64,000 bases of DNA, taken from the NCBI GenBank assembly GCA_025808875.1, contig CP075528.1, forward strand, positions 5,129,851 to 5,193,850, given 5' to 3'. The translations under genes and the position numbers were made by a program. How positions within the stretch are numbered: the stretch's first letter is position 1; the number at the start of each line of letters is the position of its first letter. This DNA comes from Enhydrobacter sp. (GTDB taxonomy: Bacteria > Pseudomonadota > Alphaproteobacteria > Reyranellales > Reyranellaceae). The notes beneath the pieces were generated by a model that searched no databases, was not told the origin of the DNA, and worked only from the letters and a program-made list of their open reading frames with translations. Shown piece after piece: positions 8,854 through 17,110 of this stretch.

Positions 8854-9339
8854 CTACTTCTTGCCGCCGCCCTTGGCGGCGCGGACGTTGCCCTCGGACT
8901 TGGGCTTCTCCTTCTTGAGCTTCTCGCGCCGCGGCCGCTTCGCCGCCTCTTCGGCCTGCTCGGCGATCAGTTCGCGCTGGGCCTCGACGTCCTCGGCGAT
9001 ACGGCTCGCCTTGCCGCGCAGGTCCCGCAGGTAGTAGAGCTTGGCGCGGCGCACCGTGCCCTTGCGTACCACCTCGATCTCCCAGATGCCGGGACCATAG
9101 AGCGGGAAGACGCGCTCGACGCCCTCGTTGAAGCTGATCTTGCGCACCGTGAACGAGGAGTTCACCCCGGCGTTCTTGCGCGCGATGCAGAGGCCTTCGT
9201 AGACCTGAAGACGCTCGCGGTTGCCTTCCTGCACCTTGACGTGCACGCGCAGCGTGTCGCCCGGTTCGAAACGCGGCACCGGCCGTTCGGCCTGCACCTT
9301 GTCGATCGTCGCTTGGCCGACCGTGTCGAGAATGTTCAT
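8854..9339 (-). CDS. rplS: 50S ribosomal protein L19
   Basis: A 161-residue L19. The core (about 1-118) shows RFEPGDTLRVHVKV, GVNSSFTVRKISFNEGVERVFP and LYYLRDLRGKASRI. After about residue 118 there is a Lys/Glu-rich tail ending in KGGGKK, making the protein longer than the roughly 115-residue E. coli form, which is common in alphaproteobacteria. It sits 16 bases after trmD in the conserved rpsP-rimM-trmD-rplS order. Confidence 0.97.
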   Translation of the reverse strand: MNILDTVGQATIDKVQAERPVPRFEPGDTLRVHVKVQEGNRERLQVYEGLCIARKNAGVNSSFTVRKISFNEGVERVFPLYGPGIWEIEVVRKGTVRRAKLYYLRDLRGKASRIAEDVEAQRELIAEQAEEAAKRPRREKLKKEKPKSEGNVRAAKGGGKK

Positions 9340-9355
9340 CGTATCCGTCCTTTCG

Positions 9356-10096
9356 TCACTTCTCTTCGTTCGCCTTCGCGCTCCGCGCCGCCCACAGATC
9401 GGGCCGTCGCCGCCGCGTGATCTCTTCCCGCTGCTTCATCCGCCATTCGCCGACCTTGCCGTGATGGCCCGATACCAGGATCTCCGGCACGCGCCGTTCG
9501 ATCCCGTCGGGCCCGGCCCAGGCTGCCGGGCGGGTATAGTGCGGGTACTCCAGCAATCCGTCCTCGAAACTCTCCTCGCTCGCCGACGCGGGTTCGCCCA
9601 TTACACCGGGCAGCAGCCGCACACAGCAATCCATCACAGCCATGGCCGCGATCTCGCCGCCTGAAAGCACGAAATCGCCGACCGAAATCTCCTCCAACGC
9701 GTGGGCCTCGATGACACGCTCGTCGACGCCCTCGAACCGCCCGCACACCAACACCACACCCGGACCCGCCGCCAGCTCCCGCCCGCGCGCTTGCCGGAAC
9801 GGGCGCCCGCGCGGGGACAGCAGCAGCTTCGGCACGCCGGGCTCGGCGACCGCCTCGATCGCCGCCGACAGCACGTCGGGCTTCATGACCATTCCGGCGC
9901 CGCCGCCGAACGGCGCGTCGTCGACCGTGCCATGGCGATCCCTGGCGAACCGCCTGATGTCGATCGCCTCCAGCGACCAGCGCCCTTCCCTCAATGCCTT
10001 GCCGGCCAGGCTTTCGCCCAACGGTCCTGGAAACATCCCCGGAAAGAGCGTCAGCGCCGCTACTCTCCACATCCTGGGCGCCACACGTTGCCTCAC
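9356..10096 (-). CDS. trmD: tRNA (guanine(37)-N1)-methyltransferase
   Basis: A 246-residue SPOUT methyltransferase that makes m1G37 in tRNAs using S-adenosylmethionine. The knot region is visible as LVCGRFEGVDERVIE and SVGDFVLSGGEIAAM, with YTRPAAW further on. The start ATG 10094-10096 gives MRQRVAPRMWRVAALTLFPGMFPG, although an internal ATG at MWRVAALTLFPG (24 bases inside) is also possible. The first codons overlap the end of rimM by four bases. Confidence 0.96.
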   Translation of the reverse strand: MRQRVAPRMWRVAALTLFPGMFPGPLGESLAGKALREGRWSLEAIDIRRFARDRHGTVDDAPFGGGAGMVMKPDVLSAAIEAVAEPGVPKLLLSPRGRPFRQARGRELAAGPGVVLVCGRFEGVDERVIEAHALEEISVGDFVLSGGEIAAMAVMDCCVRLLPGVMGEPASASEESFEDGLLEYPHYTRPAAWAGPDGIERRVPEILVSGHHGKVGEWRMKQREEITRRRRPDLWAARSAKANEEK

Positions 10097-10608
10097 GCCT
10101 CCTTCGCTTCTCCGCCGGCCAGCAGACCGGCCGGCGGATCGACCACAACCTTGCCGCCCTCGACATCAATCTCGGGCACGGCCTCGTCGGTGAACGGCAG
10201 AACCACGCCACCCGACACTTCCATCACCGGTCCGGCGCCGAAATCGTGGAAGGCGACCACCTTGCCCCATTTCCGTCCGTCCCGCCCGACCGCGGCGAGA
10301 CCGATCAGGTCCGCCTCGTACCACTCCCGCTCGCCCGTCGCCGGCAGGGCGCTGCGCAACACGTAGAGCCGCAGGCCCCGCAACGCTTCGGCCGCCGTGC
10401 GATCGGCTACGCCCTCGATCCGGGCGAGCACCGCGCCGCGCGCGACGCTCAGAACCTCGACCCGATACTCCTTCCTTCCTGTCTCGTCCGACAGCTTGCC
10501 GTATGCGCCGATCGCGGTCGGATCCTCGGTGTAGCTCTTGATGCGCACCAGACCGCGCACGCCGTGCGGTGCCGCCACGACACCGAGCAGGACGCGGTCC
10601 GCACGCAT
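10093..10608 (-). CDS. rimM: 16S rRNA processing protein RimM
   Basis: A 171-residue ribosome maturation factor that binds S19 during 30S head assembly. The N-terminal domain reads VLLGVVAAPHGVRGLVRIKSY and the PRC-barrel part contains EWYEADLIG and VVLPFTDEAVPEIDVEG. Its start immediately follows the rpsP stop, sharing one base, and its stop overlaps trmD, so translation of the three genes is likely coupled. Confidence 0.95.
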   Translation of the reverse strand: MRADRVLLGVVAAPHGVRGLVRIKSYTEDPTAIGAYGKLSDETGRKEYRVEVLSVARGAVLARIEGVADRTAAEALRGLRLYVLRSALPATGEREWYEADLIGLAAVGRDGRKWGKVVAFHDFGAGPVMEVSGGVVLPFTDEAVPEIDVEGGKVVVDPPAGLLAGGEAKEA

Positions 10609-10982
10609 CAGCCGGCTGCCGCCTCCTTGGCGTCTTCCGTCGGCGCTCCGTCTCCGGCCGCGGCGGCCTTCATGCGCTCCTGCGCCTTGGCACGCGGCTG
10701 GTTCTTTTTGGTCTGCTCGCGGCGTTCGCGCGGCTTCATCATTTCCGCTTGGGCCAGGAACTTGGCGACCCGATCCGACGGCTGCGCGCCCACCTTCAGC
10801 CAGTGCGCGATGCGCTCCTTGTCGAGGGTCACGCGCTGGGCGTGTTCGCGTGGCAGGAGTGGATTGTAGGTGCCGAGCTTCTCGATGAAGCGGCCGTCAC
10901 GCGGGCTGCGCGAATCGGCCACGACGATGTGGAAGAACGGCCTTTTCTTGGCGCCGTGACGGGTCATGCGGATGGCTAGCAT
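10608..10982 (-). CDS. rpsP: 30S ribosomal protein S16
   Basis: A 124-residue S16. The core motifs are IRMTRHGAKKRPFFHIVVAD, SPRDGRFIEKLGTYNPL and RIAHWLKVGAQPSD. The C-terminal 40 residues form an Ala/Lys/Glu-rich extension typical of alphaproteobacterial S16 and absent from E. coli. It lies 18 bases downstream of ffh and starts the ribosomal part of the minus-strand cluster. Confidence 0.97.
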   Translation of the reverse strand: MLAIRMTRHGAKKRPFFHIVVADSRSPRDGRFIEKLGTYNPLLPREHAQRVTLDKERIAHWLKVGAQPSDRVAKFLAQAEMMKPRERREQTKKNQPRAKAQERMKAAAAGDGAPTEDAKEAAAG

Positions 10983-11000
10983 TCTGTCTCCTTCACAATT

Positions 11001-12404
11001 TCATCGCGGGAAGCCGGCCGGAGGCATCATGCCCCCGAGGCTGCGCATGAATCCTTTCTCTCCGAGTTTGTTGACGCGTTTCATCATCTTCAGCATGTCG
11101 GCGTGCTGCTTCAGGAGCTTGTTGACGTCCTGGACCTGCACGCCGGAGCCCTTGGCGATGCGCTTCTTGCGCGAGGCGTGGATGATGTCGGGGTTGCGCC
11201 GTTCCTTGGGCGTCATGGCGAGGATCACCGCTTCCTGACGCTTGAGCTGGCTCTCGTCGACCTTCGCCTTCGACATCGCGGCCTTGGCCTGCATGGCGCC
11301 AGGCAGCATGCCCATCAACCCTTGCAGGCCGCCCATCTTGCGTAGCTGGCGTAGCTGGGAGAGCAGGTCGTCCATGTCGAACTGGCCCTTGCGGACCTTG
11401 GCGGCGAGCTTCTCGGCGTCTTCCTTCTCGATCGTCTCGGCGGCGCGCTCGACCAGCGAGACGATGTCCCCCATGCCGAGGATGCGGCCGGCGATGCGGT
11501 CCGGGTGGAAGGGCTCGAGTTGGTCGAATTTTTCACCGACGCCGATCAACTTCACCGGCCGGCCGGTGACGGCGCGCATGGAAAGCGCCGCACCGCCGCG
11601 CGCGTCGCCATCGACGCGGGTCAGCACGATACCGGTGACGGCAAGCCGCTCGTTGAACGCCTTGGCGACATTGACCGCGTCCTGGCCGGTCATGGCGTCG
11701 GCGACGAGTAGCGTCTCCTTGGGCTGGGCGAGCTCGGAGATCTGCTTGACCTCCGCCATCAATTCCTCGTCGATGGCGAGACGACCCGCCGTATCGAGGA
11801 TCAATACGTCGAAGCCCTCGCGTCGCGCCGTCTCGAGCGCGCGCCGGGCGATGGCGAGCGGCATCTCGAGCGGCACGATGGGCAAGGTCGGCACGCCGGT
11901 CTGCTCGCCCAGCACCTTGAGCTGCTGTTGCGCGGCGGGGCGTCGCGTGTCGAGCGACGCCATCATCACCTTGCGCTTCGCCGCGAAGGTGCCTTCGAAC
12001 ATCCCGGCCGCCATGCCCTGCGGGCCCTGGCTCAAACGGTAAGCGATCTTGGCCGACGAGGTCGTCTTGCCTGATCCCTGCAGGCCGACCATCAGGATCA
12101 CGACAGGCGGGATGGCGTTGAGATCGAGATCGGCGACCGTGCCGCCAAGCATCTCGACCAGGTGGTCATTCACGATCTTGACCACCATTTGTCCCGGCGT
12201 GACCGAGCGGATCACGTCGGCGCCGATGGCCTTCGGTCTGACTTCGTCGATGAACTGGCGCACGACCGGCAGGGCGACGTCGGCCTCGAGCAGCGCCGTG
12301 CGCACTTCGCGCAGGGCCGCGTCGACATCGGACTCCGAGAGCGCTCCGCGCCCACGCAGCCGGTCGAAAACGTCGCCCAGTCGTTTGCTCAGACCCTCGA
12401 ACAT
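11001..12404 (-). CDS. ffh: Signal recognition particle protein Ffh
   Basis: A 467-residue SRP54 GTPase that binds signal peptides and 4.5S RNA for co-translational targeting. The start is the ATG at 12402-12404 (MFEGLSKRLGDVFDRLRG); the frame runs further upstream but the extra residues are not family-like. The G-loop GLQGSGKTT is at 107-115, followed by DTAGRLAIDEELM and TRVDGDARGGAAL. The methionine-rich M domain (LQGLMGMLPGAMQAK onwards) ends in GGMMPPAGFPR. A sigma-70-like promoter lies about 110 bases upstream. Confidence 0.97.
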   Translation of the reverse strand: MFEGLSKRLGDVFDRLRGRGALSESDVDAALREVRTALLEADVALPVVRQFIDEVRPKAIGADVIRSVTPGQMVVKIVNDHLVEMLGGTVADLDLNAIPPVVILMVGLQGSGKTTSSAKIAYRLSQGPQGMAAGMFEGTFAAKRKVMMASLDTRRPAAQQQLKVLGEQTGVPTLPIVPLEMPLAIARRALETARREGFDVLILDTAGRLAIDEELMAEVKQISELAQPKETLLVADAMTGQDAVNVAKAFNERLAVTGIVLTRVDGDARGGAALSMRAVTGRPVKLIGVGEKFDQLEPFHPDRIAGRILGMGDIVSLVERAAETIEKEDAEKLAAKVRKGQFDMDDLLSQLRQLRKMGGLQGLMGMLPGAMQAKAAMSKAKVDESQLKRQEAVILAMTPKERRNPDIIHASRKKRIAKGSGVQVQDVNKLLKQHADMLKMMKRVNKLGEKGFMRSLGGMMPPAGFPR

Positions 12405-12513
12405 GCCCTTCTCGTCCGCCCAAACACCTATCGCGCCGATGCGCGAACCCTCGCGGATCGACGGAGCTCCCCCACGGGGAACCAGAAATCGGCACGACCG
12501 ATTGAGCGGCCGG

Positions 12514-12542
12514 GGTATAAGTCGATTCGGGTGCCAAGTCAA
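12514..12542 (-). promoter_or_regulatory. Probable sigma-70 promoter of the ffh-rpsP-leu cluster
   Basis: On the minus strand the hexamer TTGACT (12542-12537) is followed after exactly 17 bases by TATACC (12519-12514). This is a good match to the TTGACA/TATAAT consensus. It faces ffh, with a leader of roughly 100 bases, and no other obvious promoter interrupts the downstream genes. The assignment is by sequence match only. Confidence 0.65.
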
Positions 12543-12565
12543 AAAGCCGGGCAACGGATGCCAAG

Positions 12566-13204
12566 TTGTTGAACGATAACGATTCTCGGCCCATTCCGGG
12601 CTGGTCGATGCTGCTGTTCGGAGCCATCGCGCTGCCGCTGGCGGCGGCGGCCAGCTACCTTTGGGAGGGCGGCTCGATGCTGCCCCTGCTGTCGCTGTTC
12701 TTTCTGGCGGGCGGGCTGGCAGCGGTTCTGGCCGTCGCTCCGATGGGCCGGGACGCCCTGCCGGCGCTCGGGGTCCGCTGGGTCGGATGGCCGCCGCTGG
12801 TGCTGGGGGCGATCGCCACCATGGTACTGTCGATCGCGGTCAGCCGCATCGGGCCGTCGCCCGAAGGCGTGGACGACGCCATGCGGATGGTGCGCGAGCC
12901 GCATCTCTTCTTGGCCAGCCTGTTGGTGTTCGCTGTGCTGGCGCCGCTGGTCGAGGAATTGGTGTTTCGCGGCCTGTTCTACGGCTGGCTCGAGGGAGTG
13001 TGGGGCCCGCGCGTGGCGGTCGCCGTCAGTTCGGCGGCTTTTGCGCTCGCGCACTACGAGCCGGCGCACATCGTCGTCGTGGCGCCGCTGGGCTTGCTGT
13101 TCGGCTGGTTGCGCTGGCGGACCCGGTCGGTCCTGCCATCGCTGTTCGCCCATGTCGTCAACAACGGCGTCGCGGTGATGGCCGCCGCCGCGCTTGGCGT
13201 TTGA
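12566..13204 (+). CDS. CPBP family intramembrane metalloprotease
   Basis: A 212-residue membrane protein of the CAAX protease/bacteriocin-processing (Abi) family. The conserved motifs are EELVFRG with Glu130, Glu131 and Arg135, then FALAHYE with His163, and FAHVVNN with His196 and Asn200. About five to six hydrophobic helices surround them. The start used is TTG 12566; an ATG at 12608 (MLLFGAIALPLA) is an alternative that would place the first helix at the N-terminus. It is divergent from ffh, and its TGA abuts the convergent stop as TGATCA. Confidence 0.88.
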   Translation: MLNDNDSRPIPGWSMLLFGAIALPLAAAASYLWEGGSMLPLLSLFFLAGGLAAVLAVAPMGRDALPALGVRWVGWPPLVLGAIATMVLSIAVSRIGPSPEGVDDAMRMVREPHLFLASLLVFAVLAPLVEELVFRGLFYGWLEGVWGPRVAVAVSSAAFALAHYEPAHIVVVAPLGLLFGWLRWRTRSVLPSLFAHVVNNGVAVMAAAALGV

Positions 13205-13801
13205 TCAGGCCGCGAGCTTGCGGTCGACGAAATCCAGACGGTCCTGGCCCCAGAAGATCTCGCCATCGATGACGAAAGACGGCGCACCGAACACGCCCTG
13301 CTCGATCGCGTGCTTCGTATAGGCTTCGCGCTTGTCGACCATCGCCTCGCCCGCCTTCATGACGGCGTCGGCATCGAGGCCGCAGGAGCGAACGATCCCG
13401 GCAAGCGTCGCCGGATCGCCGGTGTCTTTCTCCTCGGCCCACAGCGCGGCGAGCACCGCGTGGGCGAGCTTGATCGCATCCTTCATTCGTCCCTGCTCGC
13501 GCAGTGCGATGACGCAACGGGCGGCCGGAACCTCGTTGGCCGGGAAGAACCTGGGTTCGAGCGTCAGCTCGACGCCGAGATGGTCACGCCAACGCTTGAG
13601 CTCCATCATGCGGTAGGCTTGGCGCTGGGGCGCGCGCTTGGGCAGCGGCAGGCCGCCCGAGACGGCGAACACCGAGCCGAAATCGACCGGCCAGATCGTC
13701 ACGTCGGCGCCGTGCTTCGCCGCAATCGCCTCGAAACGCCTGGAACCGAGATAGGTCCACGGCGAGTTCAGCGAAACGTAGTAGTCGACGTGCCTGGCCA
13801 T
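13205..13801 (-). CDS. 2-hydroxychromene-2-carboxylate isomerase family protein
   Basis: A 198-residue thioredoxin-fold (DsbA/kappa-GST-like) protein. The N-terminus HVDYYVSLNSPWTYLG carries the active-site serine region of the family, and GVFGAPSFVIDGEIFWGQDR near residues 170-190 is the typical C-terminal signature with the cis-Pro loop. The named reaction is a glutathione-dependent step in naphthalene catabolism, but most homologues outside such operons have unknown substrates, and no catabolic genes are adjacent here. Confidence 0.88.
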   Translation of the reverse strand: MARHVDYYVSLNSPWTYLGSRRFEAIAAKHGADVTIWPVDFGSVFAVSGGLPLPKRAPQRQAYRMMELKRWRDHLGVELTLEPRFFPANEVPAARCVIALREQGRMKDAIKLAHAVLAALWAEEKDTGDPATLAGIVRSCGLDADAVMKAGEAMVDKREAYTKHAIEQGVFGAPSFVIDGEIFWGQDRLDFVDRKLAA

Positions 13802-13842
13802 GCTGTTTCCTCCGAGGGCCGGGACTGTGGCATCTTTGCCGG

Positions 13843-14727
13843 GTGACGCAAGGGACTATCGCCATCACCGGCGGCGACGCCGCCTATTTCGATCTCATGC
13901 GCGACTGTGTTGCCTCCCTGCGTGCCGTTCCGGAGGGCCGGGCGATGGCACTAGGGGTGCTCGATTGCGGGTTGACCGAGGCGCAACGGGGCTGGTGCGT
14001 GGGGCAGGGCGCCTCGCTCGTCGTGCCGCGGTGGGATTTCGAGTTTCCCGGACGCGACCGACTCAAGGATGGCTACAAGGCGCTGACTGCGCGTCCGTTC
14101 CTGCCGCGCTATTTTCCTGGCTTCGAAGTCTATGTCTGGATCGACGGAGACTGCTGGGTGCAGCAAGGCGATGCGCTGGCGTTGTTCGTCGCCGCCGCGC
14201 GGACCGGCGCGCTGGCCGTCGCGCCCGAGATCCATCGGTCGATGCGCCACTATCATCATGCCTGGACGGAGTTCTCGACCGTCAATGGCACCGCCTTCGA
14301 ATCCTGCTTCGACCGGGCGACCGCCGAGCGCCTGATCCGCCGACCACTGATCAATGCCGGCGTGTTCGCACTGGCGGCCGATGCGCCCCACTGGGTCGGC
14401 TGGGGCGATCTGCTGGGCGAAGCGCTGCAACGTTCGACGAACATGACCGATCAGGTCGCGCTGAACGTGCTGGCTTACGACCGCGGCTATCGGTACGAGG
14501 CGTTGCCGAGCCGCTGCAACTGGCCGGTCCACCACGCCACGCCGTTCTGGGACGCCGGGCGGGAGCTCTTCGTCGAGCCCGCGATGCCCTACGAGCCGCT
14601 CGGAATCCTGCACCTGACCATCTACACCAAGCGATTGGCCGCCCTCGACGTGCGCGAGATCGGCGGGTCGCGCGCTGGCGAGGTGCGGATGCGCTCGTTG
14701 CGCTGGCCGGGTCGAACGGCCATATAG
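13843..14727 (+). CDS. Putative GT-A type glycosyltransferase, function unknown
   Basis: A 294-residue soluble protein starting at GTG 13843. The segment FEVYVWIDGDCWVQ (about 94-107) contains a DGD motif of the DxD type used for metal and nucleotide-sugar binding in GT-A glycosyltransferases. It is followed by AVAPEIHRSMR and by INAGVFALAADAPHW, as in family 8-like enzymes. Acceptor and donor are unknown. It lies six bases upstream of dapF on the same strand, so it is probably in the dapF-ftsY-yciB unit. Confidence 0.6.
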   Translation: MTQGTIAITGGDAAYFDLMRDCVASLRAVPEGRAMALGVLDCGLTEAQRGWCVGQGASLVVPRWDFEFPGRDRLKDGYKALTARPFLPRYFPGFEVYVWIDGDCWVQQGDALALFVAAARTGALAVAPEIHRSMRHYHHAWTEFSTVNGTAFESCFDRATAERLIRRPLINAGVFALAADAPHWVGWGDLLGEALQRSTNMTDQVALNVLAYDRGYRYEALPSRCNWPVHHATPFWDAGRELFVEPAMPYEPLGILHLTIYTKRLAALDVREIGGSRAGEVRMRSLRWPGRTAI

Positions 14728-14733
14728 CCCGCC

Positions 14734-15564
14734 ATGGGCGGCACGCCATTCCTCAAGATGCATGGGCTGGGCAACGACTTCGTCATCCTCGACGGTCGGG
14801 CCGGCACGCTCGACCTGCCGCCCGAGCGGCGGCGCGCCATCGCCCATCGTCGGCTGGGCGTCGGTTGCGATCAGTTGATCGTGCTGGAGCCGCCGAACGA
14901 TCGTGGCGCCGACGTCTTCATGCGCATCTACAATCCCGACGGCAGCGAAGCCGGCGCCTGTGGCAACGCGACACGCTGCGTGGCGTCGTTGGTCATGGCG
15001 GAGCACCGTTCGGATCATGCGACGGTGCAGACGGTATCGGGCCTGCTCGAGGCGCAGACGACCGGAATGGATGGCAATGGCCTGCCGGTGATCGCGGTCG
15101 ACATGGGGCCGGCGAAGCTCGACTGGCGCGAGATTCCCGTGCGCGAGGCCTGCGACACCAACCGCATGCCGGTCGGCATCGGCCCGTTGCAGGACCCGGT
15201 CGGTACCAACATGGGCAACCCGCATGCCACGTTCTTCGTCGCCGATGCACTCTCGCCGGCACTCGATCCCCTCGCCGCCGAGCTGGAACGGCATCCGTTC
15301 TTTCCGCAGCGTGCCAATATCGGGCTCGCCCAGGTGGTCGGCGAGAACAGGCTTCGTCTGCGGGTCTATGAGCGCGGCACCGGCTTCACCCTGGCATGCG
15401 GCTCGGGAGCGTGCGCGGCGGGCGTGGCCGCGGCGCGGCGCGGGCTCACCGGCCGCAAGGTCGAGATCGTGGTCGAGCATGGAACGCTTGGCATTGAATG
15501 GATGGGCGACGGCCGCGTCACCATGACGGGTGGCATTTCCCACTCCTACCGGGGCGAGCTGTGA
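14734..15564 (+). CDS. dapF: Diaminopimelate epimerase
   Basis: The 276-residue enzyme converts LL- to meso-diaminopimelate for peptidoglycan and lysine synthesis. Both catalytic cysteines are present: Cys76 in GACGN and Cys222 in LACGSGAC. HGLGNDFVILD near the N-terminus and GNPHATFFV at about 161-169 are also standard. The ATG at 14734 is the canonical start. The stop TGA overlaps the GTG of ftsY (GTGA), indicating coupled translation. Confidence 0.97.
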   Translation: MGGTPFLKMHGLGNDFVILDGRAGTLDLPPERRRAIAHRRLGVGCDQLIVLEPPNDRGADVFMRIYNPDGSEAGACGNATRCVASLVMAEHRSDHATVQTVSGLLEAQTTGMDGNGLPVIAVDMGPAKLDWREIPVREACDTNRMPVGIGPLQDPVGTNMGNPHATFFVADALSPALDPLAAELERHPFFPQRANIGLAQVVGENRLRLRVYERGTGFTLACGSGACAAGVAAARRGLTGRKVEIVVEHGTLGIEWMGDGRVTMTGGISHSYRGEL

Positions 15565-16508
15565 GCGATATCGTCGAAACCGAGCGCAAGGGTTCGTGGC
15601 TGTCGCGCCTGCGTGACGGGCTTGCCAAATCGACCAAGCGCGTCACCGAGAACATCGCCAGCCTCTTCACCAAGAAGAGGCTCGACCAGGCGACGCTCGA
15701 CGATCTGGAGGATGCGCTGATCCAGGCCGATCTAGGCGTCAGCGTAGCGGCGCGCCTGATCGAGAAGCTCGGCAAGGAGCGCTTCGGCAAGGAAGTGACG
15801 GACGAGGAGGTTCGGGCTGCCTTCGCCGACGACATCGCCGAGATTCTCCGGCCGGTCGCCACGCAACTCGCCGTCGATTCGGCGCGCAAGCCGCATGTGG
15901 TGCTGGTGGTCGGAGTCAACGGCAGCGGCAAGACGACGACCATCGCCAAGCTCGCCCACCTCTTCAAGGGAGAGGGAAGGAAGGTCATGCTGGCCGCGGG
16001 CGATACGTTCCGCGCCGCCGCGGTCGAACAGCTCGAGGTCTGGGGCGCCCGAGCGGGCGTGCCGGTGATCGCCAAGGAGACGGGCGCCGATGCGGCCGGC
16101 CTGGCGTACGAGGCGCTGGAAAAGGCACGCGCCGGCGGCTACGACGTGCTGCTGATCGACACGGCCGGCCGGCTTCACAACAAGACCAACCTGATGGAAG
16201 AGCTCGCCAAGATCGTCCGCGTGATCCGCAAGCTCGATGCCGGTGCGCCGCACTCCTGCCTGCTGGTGCTCGACGCCACGACCGGCCAGAATGCCCATGC
16301 ACAGGTGGAGACGTTCAAGAGCATGTCGCCGGTCGACGCTCTGGTGCTCACCAAGCTGGACGGCAGCGCCAAGGGCGGTGTGCTGGTGGCGCTGGCGGAG
16401 AAATTCAAGCTGCCGGTTGTGGCGATCGGCGTCGGCGAGGGCATCGACGATCTTCGACCGTTCGAGGCGCGCGCCTTCGCCCGCGGCCTCATGGGATTGC
16501 CGGCATGA
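15561..16508 (+). CDS. ftsY: Signal recognition particle receptor FtsY
   Basis: A 315-residue SRP receptor GTPase. The start is the GTG at 15561 that overlaps the dapF stop; upstream codons belong to the dapF region. The N-domain begins at about residue 40, the G-loop GVNGSGKTT is at 118-126, then DTFRAAAVEQL, DTAGRLHNK and TKLDGSAKGG. The long acidic A domain of E. coli FtsY is missing, as in many alphaproteobacteria. In many relatives a mtaB-like gene separates dapF and ftsY; here there is none. Confidence 0.96.
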   Translation: MSDIVETERKGSWLSRLRDGLAKSTKRVTENIASLFTKKRLDQATLDDLEDALIQADLGVSVAARLIEKLGKERFGKEVTDEEVRAAFADDIAEILRPVATQLAVDSARKPHVVLVVGVNGSGKTTTIAKLAHLFKGEGRKVMLAAGDTFRAAAVEQLEVWGARAGVPVIAKETGADAAGLAYEALEKARAGGYDVLLIDTAGRLHNKTNLMEELAKIVRVIRKLDAGAPHSCLLVLDATTGQNAHAQVETFKSMSPVDALVLTKLDGSAKGGVLVALAEKFKLPVVAIGVGEGIDDLRPFEARAFARGLMGLPA

Positions 16509-17101
16509 GCGACGACGTCAAACCTGAACAAGGCATGCGCAAGCTCTACGCCACGGGGCTGGAGCTCGGACCGCTGATCCTGTTCTTCATCGCCAACGGC
16601 CGCTGGGGCATCTTCGCCGGCACGGCCGTCTTCGTCGTCGCGACGGCCATCGCGCTGCCCTGCTATCGCCTGATGGAGAAACGCTGGCCCGTCATGCCGC
16701 TGGTCGGTGGCTTCTTCGTGCTGGTGTTCGGCGGCCTCACGATCTGGCTGCAGGACGAGACCTTCATCAAGATGAAGCCGACCATCGTGAACTGCCTGTT
16801 CGGCGCCATCCTGGGCGGCGGATTGCTGCTCTTCCGGCGGCCGTTGCTGAAACCGATCTTCGGCGCCGCCTTCCGCCTGACCGACGAGGGCTGGCACAGG
16901 CTCACGCTGCGCTGGACACTGTTCTTTTTCGTGCTGGCGGCGGTCAACGAGGTGTTCTGGCGCGGTTTCTCGACCGACACCTGGATCGCCAGCAAGATGT
17001 TCGTGAGCTTTCCGCTGACGCTCCTGTTCGCCTTCCTGCAGGTGCCGCTGCTCCGTCGCCACTGGGACGGCGCCGACAATCCCTTCGCGCGTGGCAGTTG
17101 A
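16505..17101 (+). CDS. yciB: Inner membrane-spanning protein YciB/IspZ (septation protein A)
   Basis: A 198-residue protein with five to six hydrophobic segments. Family motifs are LELGPLILFFIANGRWGIFA near the N-terminus, DETFIKMKPTIVNCLFGAIL, WHRLTLRWTLFFFVLAAVNE and VSFPLTLLFAFLQVPLL. In E. coli this family is linked to cell-envelope and septum synthesis. Its ATG overlaps the ftsY stop as ATGA. It ends nine bases before the convergent Rieske oxygenase gene. Confidence 0.92.
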   Translation: MSDDVKPEQGMRKLYATGLELGPLILFFIANGRWGIFAGTAVFVVATAIALPCYRLMEKRWPVMPLVGGFFVLVFGGLTIWLQDETFIKMKPTIVNCLFGAILGGGLLLFRRPLLKPIFGAAFRLTDEGWHRLTLRWTLFFFVLAAVNEVFWRGFSTDTWIASKMFVSFPLTLLFAFLQVPLLRRHWDGADNPFARGS

Positions 17102-17110
17102 GGCGCAGCC

